This document shows, one piece after another, positions 28,010-36,875 of a DNA stretch of 64,000 nucleotides. The notes below the pieces were generated by a model that was not told the origin of the DNA, made no database searches, and saw nothing but the letters and a program-made list of their open reading frames with translations. The stretch is from NCBI RefSeq assembly GCF_032193765.1, contig NZ_JAVBIJ010000001.1:62001-126000 (forward strand). Direction: 5' to 3'. The position numbers were made by a program, and so were the translations under genes. Source of the DNA: Rhodoferax potami. GTDB taxonomy: Bacteria > Pseudomonadota > Gammaproteobacteria > Burkholderiales > Burkholderiaceae_C. Positions within the stretch are counted from its first letter, which is position 1. Each line of letters begins with the position of its first letter.

Positions 28010-28582
28010 ATGATCGGCAAACTCACAGGCATCGTCAGCGACAAAAATCCACCGCAAGTCATCATCGACTGCGGCGGCGTGGGCTACGAGGTGCAGGTGC
28101 CCATGAGCACCTTCTACAACCTGCCCGCCGACGGCCACAAGGTCACGCTGCTCACCCACTTTGTGGTGCGCGAAGACGCGCAAATCCTCTACGGTTTTGC
28201 CACCAGCACCGAGCGCGAGGCCTTCCGCGAGTTGATCAAGATCTCCGGCGTGGGGCCGCGCACCGCTTTGTCGGTGCTGTCGGGCATGGACGTGGGCGAC
28301 TTGGCGCAGGCGGTGACCTTGCAAGAGGCCGGTCGCCTGATCAAGGTACCGGGCATCGGCAAAAAGACAGCCGAGCGCTTGCTGCTGGAGCTCAAGGGCA
28401 AGTTGGGTGCAGACCTTGGTGCGCCTCTGGGCGCCGTGGGCGATGCGCAGTCCGACATCCTGCAGGCATTGCTGGCCCTGGGCTACAGCGACAAGGAAGC
28501 GGCAGCTGCACTCAAGGCCCTGCCCAAGGATGTGGGGGTGAGCGATGGTATCAAGCTGGCGCTGAAGTCTTTGGCCAAATAG
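28010..28582 (+). CDS. ruvA: Holliday junction DNA helicase subunit RuvA
   Basis: 190 residues. Begins [20 protein letters not shown]; the helix-hairpin-helix motifs [15 protein letters not shown] and [16 protein letters not shown] bind the junction; the C-terminal UBA-like domain III ([20 protein letters not shown]) contacts RuvB. The TAG stop lies inside a dispersed repeat copy. ruvB is 1.36 kb downstream on the same strand, separated by the opposite-strand carbonic-anhydrase-like gene. Confidence 0.97.
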   Translation: MIGKLTGIVSDKNPPQVIIDCGGVGYEVQVPMSTFYNLPADGHKVTLLTHFVVREDAQILYGFATSTEREAFRELIKISGVGPRTALSVLSGMDVGDLAQAVTLQEAGRLIKVPGIGKKTAERLLLELKGKLGADLGAPLGAVGDAQSDILQALLALGYSDKEAAAALKALPKDVGVSDGIKLALKSLAK

Positions 28583-28631
28583 GCTTCTAGCGCAGGTTTT
28601 GATTGCGCCTGATGCTATATTTTTGGTAGCA
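28575..28631 (-). repeat. Dispersed repeat copy overlapping the ruvA stop codon
   Basis: Read on the minus strand: TTGCTACCAAAAATATAGCA, then GGCGCAAT, then CTGCGCTAGAAGCCTATTTGG. The last bases supply the ruvA codons GCC AAA TAG, so the repeat provides the end of the ruvA frame. Confidence 0.72.
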
Positions 28632-28648
28632 AGGCGCTTCGCGTAGCC

Positions 28649-29818
28649 TTATTGCGCTTCACGCACAGGGCGGCCATTCGTTCGCTGTACGGGGCGCGCA
28701 TTTTGCGGATAGAGCTGGGTGAATAGGCGCAGTTGCTGCGCGCTGAGGGCGGCAGGCTGCTTTAAAACGAGCCACAGCACCCCTTCGGTGCAAGGCGGTG
28801 TCGTCAGCGAGCCCATGTACTGAAAATACCGGGTGTCTGACGGGAGCAGCTCGCTCAGATTCAAGGTGGACCGCGGCATTTCCACACGGTCCCCTACATC
28901 CAGTGGCATGTAGGTCCACACTTTTTCAATCAGGGGGTTCGGTTCGCCGGGGTCCAAAGAGACCGCGACGATAGCGAGCTGGCCCTGCTCATTCTGGTGG
29001 TGCAAGTGGGCCACCATCGAGAAGCGGCGATAGTTGATCGCCATCTCGGACGGGCTGTGGAAGTCCACATGGACCAAGCGGTAGCGCGAGCCGCGCACAA
29101 AAATCGAGTTGACCCCATCGACATCGACCCGGATGGTGCGCCCGGTGTTGATGACGACGCCTTGGCTGGGAAGGTAGCTGAACTCGATGGGCTCTGCCGG
29201 CCCTTGCAAAGTGCTGCCCTCTTCAATGTTGATGGGCGATTGGCGCTGGCCGTTGGCACACAGCTGGTAGTCGGGGCGGAGTTGCCCCCAAGCTTGCGGG
29301 CCGCTATCCCCCTCGTAAGACCAAATGGGCGGCGCAGCCGGCATGCCAGCAGGCGCAGCCAGCACCGGCAAGGCTGGCCCAATGCTGGTACCCGCCATTG
29401 CCGCGGCGCGCGCCTCGATGTACTGGCGGCTGTTTTGGCCGCCTGAGCCGTTGGCGTCGCTGTTTTTGCTGGGCGCTTTGTTGCGCGCAGGGGCGGTGGG
29501 TGAACCGCCGGCTCCGGGCACTTTGGAGACGTTGATCAGCAGTTTCTTTTTGCCCATCACGTCTTTGCCCAAGGCTTCACGCAGCTGGTCGCCGACCTCT
29601 TTGGGGTTGGAGGCGCTAGTGGCCGATATCTCACCCACCACGGGCTTTTTGGCAGGCTTCACATCGTTGGCCCACACCGGCGCCAGGCACAGGCCAGCTG
29701 CTAGGAGTGCACCCAAGCGCAGTGATCGCGAGCGTGGCTGGTGGCGTTCGGGGGGGCGGGGTATCAAGGGTGGGCCTTTCAAACACTGACAGGAGCTGGC
29801 GGTGGCGCCTTGCCTCAT
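28649..29818 (-). CDS. Alpha-carbonic-anhydrase-like exported protein with altered zinc ligands
   Basis: Up to 389 residues. Signal-like segment LRLGALLAAGLCLAPVWA, a long linker (about 50-160), then an alpha-carbonic anhydrase domain: QRQSPINIEE, VDFHSPSEM, MVAHLHHQNEQGQLAIVAV and SLTTPPCTEGVLW. In active enzymes the second element reads HFHxPSEH; here the first zinc histidine is Asp (D252) while H254 and H271 remain, and the Glu two residues before the third ligand is Val (V269). CO2 hydration may therefore be lost, as in carbonic-anhydrase-related proteins. Start is unsure: ATG 29818 has no ribosome site; TTG 29767 has AAAGG 8 bases upstream. Confidence 0.85.
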   Translation of the reverse strand: MRQGATASSCQCLKGPPLIPRPPERHQPRSRSLRLGALLAAGLCLAPVWANDVKPAKKPVVGEISATSASNPKEVGDQLREALGKDVMGKKKLLINVSKVPGAGGSPTAPARNKAPSKNSDANGSGGQNSRQYIEARAAAMAGTSIGPALPVLAAPAGMPAAPPIWSYEGDSGPQAWGQLRPDYQLCANGQRQSPINIEEGSTLQGPAEPIEFSYLPSQGVVINTGRTIRVDVDGVNSIFVRGSRYRLVHVDFHSPSEMAINYRRFSMVAHLHHQNEQGQLAIVAVSLDPGEPNPLIEKVWTYMPLDVGDRVEMPRSTLNLSELLPSDTRYFQYMGSLTTPPCTEGVLWLVLKQPAALSAQQLRLFTQLYPQNARPVQRTNGRPVREAQ

Positions 29819-29943
29819 CTAACACAGTGGTGTTGTGATGGGTATCGGCAGTCGGTCCGGTTCTCTTAAGTCCGGCATGGCGCGCGCTATAGTGGGCACC
29901 CCGTTTGGGTATCTTGTTTTTTCTGCTTGGATAGGCCGCTGCT

Positions 29944-31011
29944 GTGAGCATTCAGACCGACGATTTTGCTGTTCCCCCGCCGCCTGCGCCCCGCGTAGTG
30001 TCGGCCGCGCCTGTGTCTAACAGCGAAGAGGCCATCGAACGCGCCCTGCGCCCCAAGCTGCTCGATGAGTATGTGGGCCAGGCCAAGGTGCGCGAGCAGC
30101 TGGAGATTTTTATCGGCGCCGCCAAAAAGCGGGACGAAGCGCTGGACCATGTGCTGCTGTTCGGCCCGCCCGGTTTGGGCAAAACCACTCTGAGCCACAT
30201 CATTGCCCACGAGCTCGGCGTGAACCTGCGCCAGACCTCTGGCCCGGTGCTCGAAAAGCCAAAAGATTTGGCCGCGCTGCTGACCAACCTGGAGAAGAAC
30301 GACGTTCTTTTCATCGACGAAATTCACCGCCTCTCTGCGGTGGTGGAAGAAATCTTGTATCCCGCGCTGGAGGACTACAAGATTGACATCATGATCGGCG
30401 AGGGCCCGGCGGCCCGCTCCATCAAGCTCGACTTGCAGCCTTTCACGCTGGTGGGCGCCACCACGCGGGCCGGCATGCTGACCAACCCGCTGCGGGACCG
30501 CTTCGGCATCGTGGCGCGGCTGGAGTTTTATACGAATGAAGAGCTTGGACGCATCGTCAAGCGCAGTGCAGGTCTCTTGGGCGTGCCCATGGACGAGGAT
30601 GGTGGTTTCGAGATCGCCCGCCGCTCGCGCGGCACGCCGCGGATCGCCAACCGCCTGCTGCGGCGTGTGCGCGACTTTGCCGAGGTCAAAGGCGACGGCA
30701 AGATCACTCTGGACATTGCCAACCGCGCGTTGGCCATGCTGGATGTGGACCCGCAAGGCTTTGACCTGATGGACCGCAAGCTGCTGGAGGCGGTGATTCA
30801 CCGCTTCGATGGCGGCCCTGTGGGGCTGGACAACATTGCCGCCAGCATCGGCGAAGAGCGCGAAACCATTGAAGACGTGATCGAACCCTACTTGATCCAG
30901 CAGGGTTACTTGCAGCGCACCCCGCGTGGCCGCATTGCGACGCTGGCGGCTTACCGCCACCTCGGAGTCACCGCGCCTGCGGGGCCGGTGGTGGACTTGT
31001 TGGGCGACTAA
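29944..31011 (+). CDS. ruvB: Holliday junction DNA helicase subunit RuvB
   Basis: 355 residues with a GTG start. AAA+ motifs: Walker [14 protein letters not shown], Walker [11 protein letters not shown], sensor 1 [11 protein letters not shown], arginine-finger/sensor 2 region [16 protein letters not shown], and a winged-helix C-terminus ending [14 protein letters not shown]. It is the motor that drives branch migration with RuvA. Divergent from the carbonic-anhydrase-like gene that splits the usual ruvAB pair. Confidence 0.98.
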   Translation: MSIQTDDFAVPPPPAPRVVSAAPVSNSEEAIERALRPKLLDEYVGQAKVREQLEIFIGAAKKRDEALDHVLLFGPPGLGKTTLSHIIAHELGVNLRQTSGPVLEKPKDLAALLTNLEKNDVLFIDEIHRLSAVVEEILYPALEDYKIDIMIGEGPAARSIKLDLQPFTLVGATTRAGMLTNPLRDRFGIVARLEFYTNEELGRIVKRSAGLLGVPMDEDGGFEIARRSRGTPRIANRLLRRVRDFAEVKGDGKITLDIANRALAMLDVDPQGFDLMDRKLLEAVIHRFDGGPVGLDNIAASIGEERETIEDVIEPYLIQQGYLQRTPRGRIATLAAYRHLGVTAPAGPVVDLLGD

Positions 31012-31186
31012 TCCACCGGCGCTTTGCAAAGGCGCTGGGTGATTCAGACTTCTCTTTCGTCAGGCGCTCCGCGAGGGCAGATCGCTCGGTAAAGATTTGT
31101 AAAATATTTGGCAGAGAACGAAAAGAACCACGCCAATCGCTCACCTGCAGCCCAGGTGTTCGTGGTGACTACAGGGAGTGAAGAGA

Positions 31187-31912
31187 ATGAAGTCTGCCTA
31201 TCTGACGCTCGGCCTGCCCGGCGATGCGAATCCAGAGGAAATCCGGCAAGCGCTGACGGCGGCTCAATCCAGGTTCACCAAAGAACATCTGGTCGATCAC
31301 CCCGAAGACATGGATCGGCTCCAGTCGATTCGCGATGCTGCCAAGATCCTTTTGAACCCGGAGATGCGAGCCGCCCATGACCGGAAGTTGCAGGCAAGCT
31401 CGACCACACCCAGCCTATCGATGCGCTACGTGGCGGAGGCCCCAGAGACCCCGTGGTACCAGCGCCCGATCATGATCGGCGCTTTGTTGGTCGCGGTGTT
31501 GTTTTCAGTGGGTTTTTACCTGCAAAATAAAAACCAGGAGCGCAAGCGTGAGCTCGCGATGATGGAGCTCGAACGGCGCAAGCTCGAAGAGCAAGAGGCC
31601 CAGCAAAAACAGGCTGAGGTCGCCAAACGCGAAGCGATGGTGGCCAAAATGAATGCCGATGCCAAAGCCAGCGAAGAAAAACTTCGCCGCGAAAGCCTGG
31701 TTTCCTCCAGAAACGCGGAGTACCAAAACTCTCTGGCCATGTCGCAGCAGAATCAACGGGCCTATCTCGAGCGATCAGAGGCCCAGCGCAAAGAGTCGGC
31801 TGAGAGAAACGCCAAGTACCAAGCGCAGCAGGATGCCCAAAGAAACTTGGCGATTGACCAACAGCGCATTCGCAACCTTTGCATGCAAAACTACGGCAGG
31901 CCGCACTGCTGA
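31187..31912 (+). CDS. Membrane protein with J-domain-like N-terminus and coiled coil
   Basis: 241 residues. Residues 1-70 look like a J-domain scaffold (YLTLGLPGDANPEEIRQALT ... AAKILLNPEMRAAHDRKL), but the HPD tripeptide needed to stimulate DnaK is missing at the expected place. One membrane segment follows (PIMIGALLVAVLFSVGFYL, about 90-108), then a strongly charged Glu/Lys/Gln-rich coiled coil (115-225) and the end LCMQNYGRPHC with two cysteines. ATG 31187 has AGGGAG upstream; a GTG at 31178 would overlap it. Function unknown; it may be a membrane adaptor rather than a co-chaperone. Confidence 0.72.
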   Translation: MKSAYLTLGLPGDANPEEIRQALTAAQSRFTKEHLVDHPEDMDRLQSIRDAAKILLNPEMRAAHDRKLQASSTTPSLSMRYVAEAPETPWYQRPIMIGALLVAVLFSVGFYLQNKNQERKRELAMMELERRKLEEQEAQQKQAEVAKREAMVAKMNADAKASEEKLRRESLVSSRNAEYQNSLAMSQQNQRAYLERSEAQRKESAERNAKYQAQQDAQRNLAIDQQRIRNLCMQNYGRPHC

Positions 31913-31921
31913 GCGATCGCG

Positions 31922-33646
31922 TCAGGCTTTGCTGTTGCGGGTGATCAGCAGCTGGGCGGCAAAGTAAGTCACCATAATCCAGAACGGGGCCAGCGGTACC
32001 GGCATCAGGAATTTGTTGATCGCGATTAGCGCGTCGCTCGCCATGAAAATGCAGGCGCCCAGCGCCACGCGATCAGCGGCTGCATCGCCCAATGTGCTGG
32101 CCCGGCCCAAGGCCTGTGAGGTCATCAAACAGATCACGGTGATATAGGCTGCCACGGCCACCTGCAAGCCTGCATCAGGCAAGTGGCTCCACAGCACGGC
32201 ATACACCCCGGCGCCAACTGCCAGCACTCCTTGTAACGCCCTGCGGTTGGCAAACCAAGGCGCGTCCTGCCGGAACAGGGCGATGTAGAAGGCGTGCGCC
32301 ACCAGAAACGCCGCCAGCCCGGGGATGAAATAGTCGCCGGGCAGCATCAGAAACACATCACCGGCCAGTGAAAATACCAACGCCGCAAGCAGTAAGGCAG
32401 TCGATTTAGAGTGTTTTTGGTCACTAGTGTTCATAGAATAGGCGCGAGTAGCTACAAAAATAATAGCAAGTGTCATCACCAGTGGCTTGGCCAGCAGGTG
32501 GCCGGGCAGCAGGTCTATTGCACTCAGGCTGGCCCAAGCCGCAGCTTCTACGGCCAACACTTCCAGCGTGTTCAGGCCATGTTGCATGAATCGGCCTACC
32601 GCCCATACCGAGGCAAACAGGCCCGCCGCATAGAGCGCAGCATCGGTAAAGCTCAGGCTGTCCGCCACCCACAAAAATGCCGCCACAGCACCCAGTAAGC
32701 CCAAAAACTGCAGACTGGCGAACCACTGCTGGCGGGTGCTTAAGGGTGGGTTAAACGTCTGCACCTGCTCCAAGCGGAATGCGGGTTTGGGGTGGGCTGC
32801 GGCCAAGTCTGCCGGTTGCCAGCCCGGCGGCATGAACCAGATGCGCAGCTTGTCGACCCAGCGGCGGGTGGCCCAGCTATCTTTGGCCAGACCCCAGTAC
32901 ACCTCGGCATTGGCCCACACCGGGTCCCAGCTGTTGAGCGCACCGCGAGTGCCGTAAACGCAGGGTTCATCTTCCTCGCGGAAAGTGCCAAACATGCGGT
33001 CCCACACCATCAGGATGCCGCCGTAGTTTTTATCGATGTACGGGTCGTTCACCGCGTGGTGCACCCGGTGGTTGCTGGGTGAGCAAAACACCCGGTCAAA
33101 CCAGCCCAGCTTGCCCACCTGCTCGGTGTGCACCCAGAACTGATAAAGCAGGTCGATGAGCGCCACGATGCCGAAAATCAGCGGTGGCACCCCGGCGATT
33201 GCCATGGGCAGGTAAAACACCCAGCCAAATAATGCCCCGCTGCTGGTCTGGCGCAGTGCGGTCGACAAGTTGTAATGCTGGCTCTGGTGGTGCACCACAT
33301 GGGCCGCCCAGAACAGCGCTACCACATGACCGGCGCGGTGCAGCCAGTAGTAGCAAAAATCGTAAAACACCAGGGCCAGCACCACGCCGTACCAGGTGCT
33401 CCAGAAAGCGAGGTCGGGGTACAGGGCAACCGCGTTGAACACCGCGGCATAAATACCCACCGTGAGCACCTTGCTCAGCACCCCTGCCACCTGGCTCAGG
33501 ATGCCGAGGCTGATGCTGTTGATCGCGTCATTGAGGCGATAGGCCCGGCTGCCCGGAACGCGGGCGTTGGCACGCCGGCTCCAGGCGAACTCCAGGGCGA
33601 TGAGGAGGAAGAAAACTGGGGTAGCGAAAACGATGATTTTGCTCAT
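31922..33646 (-). CDS. Sterol desaturase/fatty acid hydroxylase fused to YhhN-type lysoplasmalogenase
   Basis: 574 residues. Residues 1-270: fatty acid hydroxylase superfamily with the di-iron histidine set HRAGH (103-107), HVVHHQSQH (116-124), H173 and HRVHH (193-197), in membrane helices; the layout is like alkylglycerol monooxygenase. Residues about 300-574: many membrane helices ending in a YhhN/TMEM86 domain (LVFSLAGDVFLML, FLVAHAFYIALF). TMEM86 enzymes split the vinyl-ether bond of lysoplasmalogens and AGMO splits ether lipids, so the fusion suggests ether-lipid breakdown; substrate is inferred. Residues about 392-405 are encoded by a dispersed repeat copy. Confidence 0.87.
   Translation of the reverse strand: MSKIIVFATPVFFLLIALEFAWSRRANARVPGSRAYRLNDAINSISLGILSQVAGVLSKVLTVGIYAAVFNAVALYPDLAFWSTWYGVVLALVFYDFCYYWLHRAGHVVALFWAAHVVHHQSQHYNLSTALRQTSSGALFGWVFYLPMAIAGVPPLIFGIVALIDLLYQFWVHTEQVGKLGWFDRVFCSPSNHRVHHAVNDPYIDKNYGGILMVWDRMFGTFREEDEPCVYGTRGALNSWDPVWANAEVYWGLAKDSWATRRWVDKLRIWFMPPGWQPADLAAAHPKPAFRLEQVQTFNPPLSTRQQWFASLQFLGLLGAVAAFLWVADSLSFTDAALYAAGLFASVWAVGRFMQHGLNTLEVLAVEAAAWASLSAIDLLPGHLLAKPLVMTLAIIFVATRAYSMNTSDQKHSKSTALLLAALVFSLAGDVFLMLPGDYFIPGLAAFLVAHAFYIALFRQDAPWFANRRALQGVLAVGAGVYAVLWSHLPDAGLQVAVAAYITVICLMTSQALGRASTLGDAAADRVALGACIFMASDALIAINKFLMPVPLAPFWIMVTYFAAQLLITRNSKA
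32430..32470 (-). repeat. Dispersed repeat copy (left part) inside the desaturase-YhhN gene
   Basis: On the coding strand TTGCTATTATTTTTGTAGCT, then ACTCGCGCCTATTC matches the left hairpin and GCGC block of the family. In frame, it encodes LAIIFVATRAYS at the start of the YhhN domain. The right half is not recognisable. Confidence 0.65.
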
Positions 33647-33715
33647 GCGGCATTTTTGCCGAGCAAGCGCTTGGTGCTGATCGGGGGAACCCTAGGCCGC
33701 GCTGGGGGCGGACGT

Positions 33716-34177
33716 CTATTTTTGTCCGCGGAAGTCGCGCCACTGCACCCGGGTGAACCAAGCGGTGACGCAGCCTAGCGCCGCATAAAAGGCCAAAAGG
33801 CCCCAATCTACCGCCGGAAAATCCCACACATAGCCGATCACCGCTGTCACGCTGATCACGCACAGCAGTCCGGAGAGCAGCGCAAACATCAGCGCGAGAA
33901 AGCGTTCCACGCCGGACTTGACGTTGTCCATGGTGTGGCGCGTTTCCTGCCAGGCATCGGCTGCATCGGCTAAGGGGCTCTGGGCTTGCGCGGCTATGGC
34001 TTCGGCCACATTGCCTTGCTGGACCAGCGCCGCAAAGTCGCCTTGGCGCGGGCGACTTGCCCGCTTGCGCCACCACAGGCCGAAAAACACCGCGGCGATG
34101 ACCGCGATGATGATGCCGGCGTATAGCAACTGGTCTTGCCACGGGACGGAGCCTGCGTGCAGGGCGTAGTGGAGCAT
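33716..34177 (-). CDS. Membrane protein of unknown function
   Basis: 153 residues with three hydrophobic segments: LYAGIIIAVIAAVFFGLWW, then after a soluble loop FLALMFALLSGLLCVISVTAVIGYVW and WGLLAFYAALGCVTAWF. The loop between the first and second carries GDFAALVQQGNVAEAIAAQA, reminiscent of small helical repeats, but I recognise no family. ATG 34177 is chosen; an upstream in-frame start overlaps the phosphatase gene. Part of the minus-strand run that begins with the folM-like gene. Confidence 0.65.
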   Translation of the reverse strand: MLHYALHAGSVPWQDQLLYAGIIIAVIAAVFFGLWWRKRASRPRQGDFAALVQQGNVAEAIAAQAQSPLADAADAWQETRHTMDNVKSGVERFLALMFALLSGLLCVISVTAVIGYVWDFPAVDWGLLAFYAALGCVTAWFTRVQWRDFRGQK

Positions 34178-34196
34178 GGCGGTTTTTAATGGAGCG

Positions 34197-34847
34197 TCAG
34201 GCGGTGGTTTCGTCCAGCACGTCGTCTTCCAAGTGGCGTGCATCGCCCCAGCCGATCAGGTTCAGTCCGTCGGGTGTCCACAGCAGCCGGTTAATGGCCG
34301 CGTTGCCGAGGTGCCAGGTGCGCGGGGCATGCAGTTCTTGCCGGGTGGCCAGGCGGTAGAGCATGTCCATCACGCCGCCGTGGGCGACCAGCACGATGTG
34401 CTCGCCCGGGTGGCGCGCCGCGATGTCGTCCACCGTGGCCTGCACGCGCGCCAGCAGCTGGGTGGGGGTTTCGCCGCCGGGCGGGGCAAAGTGGGGGTCG
34501 CGCTGCTTCCAGCGGCGGGACTCATCGGGCCATTTCTCAGCAATGTCCGCCCAAGTCTCGCCCTCGAAGGTGCCAAAGCTCCGCTCGCGCAAGCCGGCGT
34601 GCAGTTGCACCTCGTGCGCTGTCGGGTTGGCTGCGTGTCGGGCAATGGCTTGGGCCGTGGTGTGGGCGCGCTGCAGGTCGCTGCTGTAGATCCGGTCGAT
34701 GGATTCCTCTGCCAATGCCTTGCCCACCTGCTCGGCTTGCCACAGGCCACGGTCGTTCAGGCCTATGTCGAGCTGGCCTTGGATGCGGGTGTCCACATTC
34801 CAGGCGGTTTCGCCGTGGCGCACGGCAATGATGCGGGTGACCGGCAT
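34197..34847 (-). CDS. Histidine phosphatase family protein (phosphoglycerate-mutase-like)
   Basis: 216 residues. The catalytic RHG motif is in IIAVRHGETAWN near residue 10; the second histidine is in VLVAHGGVMDML, and ERSFGTFEG carries the family Glu. Members include cofactor-dependent mutases, alpha-ribazole phosphatase and general phosphatases; the substrate is unknown. Its ATG shares one base with the stop codon of the upstream lipoprotein gene (TAATG), so translation is coupled. Confidence 0.92.
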   Translation of the reverse strand: MPVTRIIAVRHGETAWNVDTRIQGQLDIGLNDRGLWQAEQVGKALAEESIDRIYSSDLQRAHTTAQAIARHAANPTAHEVQLHAGLRERSFGTFEGETWADIAEKWPDESRRWKQRDPHFAPPGGETPTQLLARVQATVDDIAARHPGEHIVLVAHGGVMDMLYRLATRQELHAPRTWHLGNAAINRLLWTPDGLNLIGWGDARHLEDDVLDETTA

Positions 34848-35446
34848 TAAGGGTTCTCTTTGTTCGCGGCCGGTAACTCCACCACGACTTTGCGCTGCAC
34901 CGGCATGGGGTAGTCTTTGAGCGCGGCTTCCAGCATGGGGGGCAGCAGGTTCAGGGTATCGCGCCACGGGCCGTCAAAAACGGCCGTGGTTTCATAGGCC
35001 ACCTGGCTGGTCGTGCTGTCGCGCAGGGTCAAGTGCACCCGATGGCGATACCAAGGGACCTCGATGTCGGGTGTAAGGGGGCGGTCTTCGTAGAGCCGTC
35101 CATCTGCGCCCCGGATGAACCGCGAGCGTGGCGGCCGGTAGTGCGGGTTGCGGATGTTGTCCGCCCCCAGCCCGACCATTACCAAGTAGCGCCCCGAGGC
35201 GTCATTGCGCATCACGCCCACGCGTTCCAGGGCTTCCTGGGTCAGGTTTTCTACGGTGTCTTGGGCGCTGCTGTTTTGTTGGGAGGGCAGGCGCTCAAAC
35301 CGGAAGTCCGCCGGGCTGACGGGTGCACCGGCGCCGGCAAAGCTCTGCACATCGCTGTCGATCATGCGTGGCAAAGAGCAGCCTGTGAGCGCAGTTGCCA
35401 AGACCACGAGGGCCGGTAGGCACCAGGTTCGGAGGTTCGAAAGCAT
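34847..35446 (-). CDS. DUF4136-type outer-envelope lipoprotein
   Basis: 199 residues. The signal peptide ends in a lipobox, ATALTGCS, with the modified Cys at about residue 23. The mature part contains VSPADFRFERLP and a YETTAVFDGPW region fitting DUF4136 lipoproteins, whose role is unknown. Coupled by a one-base overlap to the histidine phosphatase gene. It lies 33 bases downstream of ttcA on the same strand. Confidence 0.8.
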   Translation of the reverse strand: MLSNLRTWCLPALVVLATALTGCSLPRMIDSDVQSFAGAGAPVSPADFRFERLPSQQNSSAQDTVENLTQEALERVGVMRNDASGRYLVMVGLGADNIRNPHYRPPRSRFIRGADGRLYEDRPLTPDIEVPWYRHRVHLTLRDSTTSQVAYETTAVFDGPWRDTLNLLPPMLEAALKDYPMPVQRKVVVELPAANKENP

Positions 35447-35479
35447 CAGCAGTCTCCCAATGGGGCTTGTGGCCGTGGC

Positions 35480-36445
35480 TTACAGGCTGACCACTTGCAT
35501 TCCGGGCAAGCCCGCCAAGCCGGGCAGGGTGGGGGCAGGCAAGTCTTCGGCGTCAAAGGCCTTGTCGCCATTCTCGTCCGCAATGCCGGTGGGGCGGATA
35601 TTTTTGAAATCGTGCTTGGTGTGGTCCATCAGGTGCGACGGAACCACGTTTTGCAGCGCGGTGAACATGGTCTCGGCACGGCCGGGGTATTGCTTTTCCC
35701 AGTCGCGCAGCATGTTGCCGATCTGCACCCGTTGCAGGTTGGTCTGGCTGCCGCACAGCGAGCAAGGGATGATCGGGAACTCGCGGTGCGCTGCCCAGCG
35801 GATCAGGTCTTTCTCGGCCACATAGGCCAGCGGGCGGATCACTACGAATTCGCCGTTGTCGCTGGTCAGCTTGGGGGGCATGCCTTTGAGCTTGCCACCG
35901 AAGAACATGTTCAGGAAAAAGGTTTGCAACATGTCGTCGCGGTGATGGCCCAGCGCAAGTTTGTTGCACTTGAGCTTGCGTGCTACGTTGTACAAAATGC
36001 CCCGGCGCAGACGGCTGCACAGGCTGCACATGGTCTTGCCTTCGGGGATGTTGCGCTTGACGATGGAGTAGGTGTCCTGCGTCTCGATGTGGAACTCCAC
36101 GCCAAGCTTGGCCAGGTACTCGGGCAGGATGTGCTCAGGGAAGCCGGGTTGCTTCTGGTCGAGGTTGACCGCCACGATCTCGAAGTTGATCGGTGCGCGC
36201 TGCTGCATCTTGAGCAGGATATCGAGCATGCCGTAGCTGTCTTTTCCGCCGGACATGCAGACCATGACGCGGTCGCCTTCTTCAATCATGTTGAAGTCGA
36301 TGATGGCTTGGCCCACTTGGCGGCACAGGCGCTTCTCGAGCTTGTGAGTTTCGCGCTCGATCTTGAGTTCTTTGTTGCGGTTGGCGGTGGCTTCTGCAGC
36401 CTCCGCGTCGGCGATGGTGTCTTCTTCAACCCATGTGGCGTTCAT
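35480..36445 (-). CDS. ttcA: tRNA 2-thiocytidine biosynthesis protein TtcA
   Basis: 321 residues. The PP-loop ATP site is [11 protein letters not shown]; two CxxC motifs (TMCSLCSRL and IPCSLCGSQ) hold the 4Fe-4S cluster. It thiolates C32 in certain tRNAs. ATG 36445 is chosen over a longer in-frame start because it has GAAAGAGAA immediately upstream. The short acidic N-terminus ([20 protein letters not shown]) is variable in the family. It follows the FolB-family genes after 43 bases. Confidence 0.95.
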   Translation of the reverse strand: MNATWVEEDTIADAEAAEATANRNKELKIERETHKLEKRLCRQVGQAIIDFNMIEEGDRVMVCMSGGKDSYGMLDILLKMQQRAPINFEIVAVNLDQKQPGFPEHILPEYLAKLGVEFHIETQDTYSIVKRNIPEGKTMCSLCSRLRRGILYNVARKLKCNKLALGHHRDDMLQTFFLNMFFGGKLKGMPPKLTSDNGEFVVIRPLAYVAEKDLIRWAAHREFPIIPCSLCGSQTNLQRVQIGNMLRDWEKQYPGRAETMFTALQNVVPSHLMDHTKHDFKNIRPTGIADENGDKAFDAEDLPAPTLPGLAGLPGMQVVSL

Positions 36446-36488
36446 AGTGTTCTCTTTCCTTGTTGCAGTGTTCGCGCGGCGGGGTGGC

Positions 36489-36875
36489 TTACCACTGCCC
36501 GGTTTCCATGCGGATGGCAACTTCACAGTCTTCAAAAATTTCCAGTTTCGCGATCTTCACCCGCACGCCCAGCACACCGGGCAGTTGCATCAGCCGGTGG
36601 GCCAGTTTGCCGATCAGTGTTTCCAGCAGGTTCACATGTTCGGCTGTGCACTCCGTGATGATGATCTGGCGCACCTTGCGGTAGTCCAGCACATGGTTGA
36701 TGTCATCGTCATGCGGCAGTAGCGGCTGGGTGCCCAGACTCAGCTCGGCGTCTACCTGAATAGGTTGGGGCGCGAGCTTTTCTGATTCCAGAATACCCAG
36801 GTTGGCGTCAAAGCGCAGGCCCGTGAGTGTCAGGGTTTGGTGACCGGTGCCGGCCTTCATGCTCTCGTCACGCAT
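36489..36875 (-). CDS. folB: Dihydroneopterin aldolase family protein (second of tandem pair)
   Basis: 128 residues. FolB/FolX fold: [17 protein letters not shown] start, the tyrosine in HVLDYRKV, the catalytic Glu in [11 protein letters not shown] and the Lys in VKIAKLEIF. The enzyme cleaves 7,8-dihydroneopterin to 6-hydroxymethyl-dihydropterin, or epimerises the triphosphate if FolX-type. It overlaps the preceding paralogue by 8 bases. Which of the two is FolB and which is FolX-like cannot be settled by eye. Confidence 0.85.
   Translation of the reverse strand: MRDESMKAGTGHQTLTLTGLRFDANLGILESEKLAPQPIQVDAELSLGTQPLLPHDDDINHVLDYRKVRQIIITECTAEHVNLLETLIGKLAHRLMQLPGVLGVRVKIAKLEIFEDCEVAIRMETGQW

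Noticed and set aside
27880..28065. Longer N-terminus for PhoH
   Set aside because: The extra residues lie opposite the ruvA start and do not resemble PhoH; the TTG at 27879 gives the family N-terminus.
31187..31400. Annotation of the 31187 gene as a DnaJ co-chaperone
   Set aside because: The HPD tripeptide is absent from the expected loop, so only a J-like scaffold can be claimed.
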